Shown here piece by piece: positions 59,387 through 64,000 of a stretch of DNA of 64,000 bases (position 1 is the first letter of the stretch; each line of letters opens with the position of its first letter). The stretch lies in the NCBI RefSeq assembly GCF_965363235.1, contig NC_134839.1:80439410-80503409 (forward strand), written 5' to 3'. A program made the position numbers and the translations under genes. This stretch comes from Mytilus galloprovincialis. Taxonomy: Eukaryota; Mollusca; Bivalvia; Mytilida; Mytilidae. A model generated the notes under the pieces. It did no database searches and had not been told where the DNA came from. It saw only the letters and a program-made list of their open reading frames with translations.

Positions 59387-59471
59387 TACGTCTGAGTCAG
59401 TGACAACTCTATAACAGATGTATCCATCGGATCGCCATCAATGATGGTGATACATGGCTGTGTACATAATG

Positions 59472-59610
59472 TATATACAACTCGTCTAAACATCAACCCA
59501 ACAATGTTAGATCTGTAAATTTGCTTTCGCAAATTTTTTGGGAAGAACCAAAAATTTGCGAAAGCAAATTTACAGATCTAACATTGTTGGGTTGATGTTT
59601 AGACGAGTTG

Positions 59611-59616
<6 letters not shown>
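59472..59616. repeat. Near-perfect hairpin, 67-bp arms
   Basis: The arm TATATACAACTCGTCTAAAC (59472 onward) is repeated in inverse to 59616 around a loop of about 11 bases (TGGGAAGAACC). The arms appear perfect over about 65 bp, so the hairpin is young or maintained by conversion. I recall the arm as part of a common mussel repeat. Confidence 0.85.
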
Positions 59617-59641
<25 letters not shown>

Positions 59642-60239
59642 ATGATATCACCATGGTAAGGTTATAAACATTTTAGTTGTTTTGTGTTCCAAGGAAACAC
59701 AGATCTGATTGAATGCTAAATACATAGTTAATCAAGAGTTTTCACAATTAAATATCGCAAAATCTGCACTTTTGGTCTTCATTTTCCCGTTCTTTCTTAT
59801 AATAAGACTCCAGGAGTGAAAGTCATTTAAGACATCAATAACTTTGTCAAACCTTCATAGAGTTTATGAAATTTGAAAGGAGCTTTTTTATGATTAAGAA
59901 ATTATGTCTGAATCAAAATTTTGATTTATTTTCTTTTACGTATTTTACTGATGAAAGTATTTTTTATAGCGGTTAATATTAGTTTGGATTGGCCGGGAAA
60001 CAGACCAATCCTATGTCAGCACTATCCACACTAGGAGCCAAATAAAATAACAAAATTACCGAACTCCAAAGAAAATTCACAACGTAAGTTCTTTATCAAA
60101 TTGCAAAATCAAAAGCTCAAACAAACCAAACCAATGGAAAACTACATATCATGATTTAACGGCATTTAGTCCAAGTTTATAGTTTTCTTTTTGATATTGT
60201 TTTACATCTCATCCCCTCTTTTTAAATTTTTGATTAATA

Positions 60240-60722
60240 TCTGTGGTGTCATAGATCAAATTTATTCGTTCAGTGTATGTTTAGTTACTGTTTTTGTTAA
60301 TATGTCTTTTGATTGAGTTAAGTCACTTCAACTGATATTCTATACTATACTGTGTCTTTTTATCTTGTGATGTTACACTATTGTTTCAGGTTAGGGTGAA
60401 GGTTGGCAACTGTTAAAACGTTTAAACCCTCTGCATTTTTTTTGCAACTGTCCTAAGTCAGGAACCTGTTGTTCAGTGGCTATCGTTTGTTGATGTGGTT
60501 CATAAGTGTTTCTTGTTTCTCGTTTTTTATATAGATAAGACCGTTGGTTATCCCGTTTTAATGGTTTTACGCTTGTCATTTTGTGGCCCTTTATAGCTTG
60601 CTGTTCGGTTTGAGTCAATGCTCCGTGTTGAAGGGCGTACTTTGACCTATAATGGTTACGAGTTGTGACTTGGATGGAGAGTTGTCACATTGGCACTCAT
60701 ACAACATCTTCTGATATCTATA
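60240..60722 (+). repeat. Dispersed repeat R3, longest copy
   Basis: Includes a 5' part (TTTAGTTACTGTTTTTGTTA, TTCAACTGATATTCTATACT), a middle block (AAACCCTCTGCATTTTTTTT, TCCTAAGTCAGGAACCTG) and the R3 tail (AGACCGTTGGTTATCC to CAACATCTTCTGATATCTAT). It shows that R3 and R5 share middle and tail modules. Confidence 0.65.
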
Positions 60723-60749
60723 TGGAGTTACCTTCTCATATTACTGAGG

Positions 60750-61260
60750 TAATATGAGTCGGTGATTTTTTAGTGATTTGGTTAATACATATTTGTGTCA
60801 ATGGTTGAGTGACATTTTTAGTGATTGGGGTGATTTGTAAACGAAAGATGAGTATCTTATAAGTGATTGAGGTAAAGTTTGACGATGAATGAGTGACCTG
60901 TTAGTGATTGGGGTAAAATGTGACGATTGATTAGTGACCTTTTTTCGTAATTTGGGTAACATGTGTCGATTGCTGAGTTAACTTTTTAGTAATTCGGGTA
61001 ATATGTGACGATGGAGGAGTGACCGTTTCAGTGATTGAGCGATATATATATATGTTTTTAGGGACTGGGGTAATATATGACGATGACTTTAGTGAATTAG
61101 ATAATATATGTGTGTTTCGATGCAGGAGTGTACTTGTTAATGATTGAGGTTATATGTCTCGATGGACGAGCGAAGTTTTTAGCGATTGAGGTAATACGTG
61201 AGGATGGATGTACAAGTGACAATTTAGTCATTGGGATCAAATTTGAGGATGGATGAGTAA
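60750..61260. repeat. Degenerate tandem repeat, about 50-bp unit
   Basis: Around ten imperfect units built on TTAGTGATTGGGGTAA, TATGTGACGATGGA and GAGTGACC. Divergence between units is high, so the array is old. Not coding. Confidence 0.75.
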
Positions 61261-64000
61261 CCATTTTAAAATCTGAAATCTACCCGGATATTTTATTGTG
61301 TACGTAGACATAACACACCAACATGTAGATTTTTTAATCAGTTACGTGCTCTTGCCCTATGCTTAAGATATAAAATTTCGCTTAATCCATTTTGAATTGA
61401 AGTAACTGAATTTGACAAAGGTATAGCAGGCACAATATCTTTGAAATGAGCCATATAATGAACACCTGATGTATTTTTACTAATATGTAATTTTATGTAA
61501 ATCACAGAGCGAGCTCAACATTGTGTTCTTTAAAAGTATATAATAGCACAATTGTGTTAACATGTTCAATACATTTGTAAGTAAATTGCTATTGATCAAT
61601 TAATTATGTTTAGATTCCCACATATTATGAAAAGTACTATTCTGATTGACAAACACTTTGTAATATCATTCTAATATACATCTCAATGTTTAACTTGGTT
61701 ATGTACATCTCGATATTTAACTTGTTAGATGTACAATAGTTACATGTGCTGACAAATTAGGACAATTTCAAAAGCCTAAGATCAAACAATGATAAGTACA
61801 AGCTTATTATGAAAAATGAATAAAGAAGATTATAATGTTTATGTGCATTTAAATTCATTGAATAAATTATAACGGAGGTCAAATATTTCACACAATCGTA
61901 TATATAGTGATCCAATTTCTTTTAAAATCCGCTAAGAATTGTAACAAAATATTTAAATAAAGATCATTTTCTTTTGCTCTATTAACAATATTGTTATAAA
62001 ATAGTTAGTTAAATTCTTAGCGTTTACCTCCAAAGTACAAGTTTTAGAGTACTATTTCATACATGACATTCAAATATTTACTTTTTGAATACAGTTGTGG
62101 GTCCTTCAAACTATTTTAGTATGTGTCTTATTGTCCTCAAGCAGATCTCATGTATGCAGACAATTTTATAATTTCAAATACGCAACATTCTTGTAAAAAC
62201 TTTAATAGACTATCTATTATACAATTATAAATGCCAATTTGAAAAATATAAATCAATTCTTAGGGTTTTTTTTTAGACAAAAATGTATTACCGTCTTCTC
62301 TCCAATGATCTTCAATTAATTGTCATGAAATTTGGTGATAAGGTGGCAAAATAGCAGAAAATGGCATTTGATATGAAAACATAGAAATTTAAAGTGATAT
62401 ATCACATCACTGACTTCCACTTTTTAAATCTGTAAATTAATTTTGTTTACCACGCTGTCCTTCTACATTTTATTTTTATTTTACATTCAATTCATATACG
62501 GTATTAATTTCAGTGGCGGATTATTGTGTTGCATAAATCGCATATCAATTTTAATTTAAAATTTAAATTGGAATGCGATTTGGCCAATTCACAAATTATT
62601 TGTTAGAACATTATGTTGAACTTTACATGGTTATATTATAAATGAAAGCTAAGAATCAAACGTAATATTTTATGGCAGCATGCATGCTCATTTGTGTATT
62701 TATCAAATTGTAAACGATAATAGCATCTGATTAAAGTTGCTGAAAAATTTAGACATCAGTCATACAACCCACAACATTGGAAATAAGCAGGATGTCATGT
62801 GTATCATGCATGAAACGCTCATCTCTCTCCCCCCCCCCCCCCCCCCCCCCCCCAAGAAAAGAAAAGAAGATATATTCAATCATTTTTGGGAGTCTATGAG
62901 TACGGAAAGCCAATTAGAATCTTCCTAAAATATTATTAAGTCGAGATCTTAAATTTAAACAATCCCTTCTAAAAATATAATTCCTCAATTATCACGGATT
63001 AAATTTAAAACAGATGTTTCTATAATTCGTGACCACGTATAAAAAAATTATCACGAATCTTTGGAATCGGTAATCACTTATTTTTTGGACATGTGATCAC
63101 GAATAAAATTAATACAATTCAATTCAATTCTTTGTTTTGTCAAAGTCCATTCTCTCAACAAGTGAAATCGATATCTATAAATTGTAAAACGATACTTCAT
63201 AAAATGAGAGCCATTCTATACACATTCATAAGACACTAAAATGAATAGATGGCTTCTTTACACTAAATCCATTCATGGATGTTGGATGTATACTGATTGA
63301 TATTTAAATCTTAGATACATGATTTTTTTTAATGAGTTGTTATTGGCTTTTAACTAGTGTCAGTAACTGTAAGTAATCTCAGATTTGTATTAGTGTCTTT
63401 TTGTTGTTAGTGATGGAGTTGGTCAATGAATATATACCATACCGCGTCCTGTCTTTGTTTTCTGTGTTATGTTCCTTAACCCTTTTCAACTGATGTTTAT
63501 AGTTTGTTTTTGTGTTACACTTCTTTCCCAAGTTTTATTTTTAAGTCGTTACAGACATGCTTAAGGCATACATAATATCCGACAAAAACTTAGTACGTCA
63601 CATCCGGTTGCATACGAAAAAGGGTCGACAAAATATTTACTTGAATTTGACAGTTGAAGAAATTTATCCTACATTTCATTGAAGTAAAAATTGAGGTTAA
63701 ATGGTTACTAAAGCTTGTACACCGTAAAAAAAGGTGAACATTTGATTGGTTAACTTCCAGTGATGGAAATTGTTTAATATGCCACGAAATGTTATGTGCA
63801 ATTTTGTGCGTAGTGCTGGGAAGGATAAAACATTTCTCAAGCCAAGTATTTCTTCATTTGAAACAATGATAAATTCCGTACAATATGTATGATATTGAAT
63901 ATCACCCTTGCCATGCTTTGGCGTTGTTTTTCGGTTGTTCAAAAGTCTTGTTAATCAAAGATACAAAGTGCAAAGTTTCCATTGGTGACAATTTTCATGA
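61261..64000. other. Intergenic, nothing recognised
   Basis: AT-rich to the window end. It includes a run of about 24 C at 62830-62853 and, at 63297-63540, a stretch resembling the 5' part of the R3 repeat (GTCAGTAACTGTAAGTA, CCTTTTCAACTGATG). No gene supported. Confidence 0.4.

Noticed and set aside
62830-62853. Poly(C) run as a regulatory tract
   Set aside because: It is a simple homopolymer in gene-free DNA. Similar G and C runs occur in several MITEs here, so no function can be argued.

Overview
This is a window of eukaryotic nuclear DNA, most likely from a bivalve mollusc and probably a mussel (Mytilus-like). It is AT-rich with few genes. Three spliced genes can be traced with GT-AG junctions: an intact ribosomal protein L5 gene (RPL5), a small secreted Cys-rich protein gene, and the first two coding exons of an unrecognised minus-strand gene. 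The mussel assignment rests on the molluscan feel of the repeats and on my recollection of mussel sequence. No database was searched.

Layout: 171-1823 holds the start of the unrecognised gene, transcribed leftward. 2345-3900 is a broken Penelope-like (Naiad-type) retroelement. 5326-5606 is a Harbinger-like MITE. 7239-27008 is RPL5: a TOP-type start, eight exons, 293 codons plus stop, and a poly(A) signal. Its introns 5 (10.7 kb) and 6 (4.4 kb) are stuffed with transposons. 27251-35600 is an intergenic repeat cluster with the same families. 36564-37165 and 39225-39574 are inverted-repeat elements. 40050-45611 is the secreted-protein gene, with an 11 x 46-bp minisatellite and another tandem-repeat element in intron 3. 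46351-47862 is a 1.5-kb element with terminal inverted repeats and a 5-bp target duplication. From 48 kb to the end I find no gene, only dispersed repeats, short MITEs, hairpins and minisatellites.

The most informative theme is a set of sequence-unrelated repeat families that share one design. Each has a 5' terminal motif whose inverse lies just inside the 3' end, then a short hairpin, then CTGG, CTAG or CTTG followed by TT, with internal tandem units and often a GC-rich microsatellite near the 5' end. This is the layout described for non-autonomous Helentron-type (rolling-circle) elements. At least nine copies or fragments of family 1 (TTATACGACCGC...) and three of family 2 (TTAGCTCACC...) are present, all on the plus strand; a family-4 element lies on the minus strand. 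Nested insertions let the empty sites be read directly by comparison with other copies in the window.

The genes show no functional link to one another. RPL5 is a housekeeping translation gene. The secreted protein has a TATA box and signal peptide, as expected of a tissue-specific secretory product. The minus-strand gene begins with a charged helical segment.
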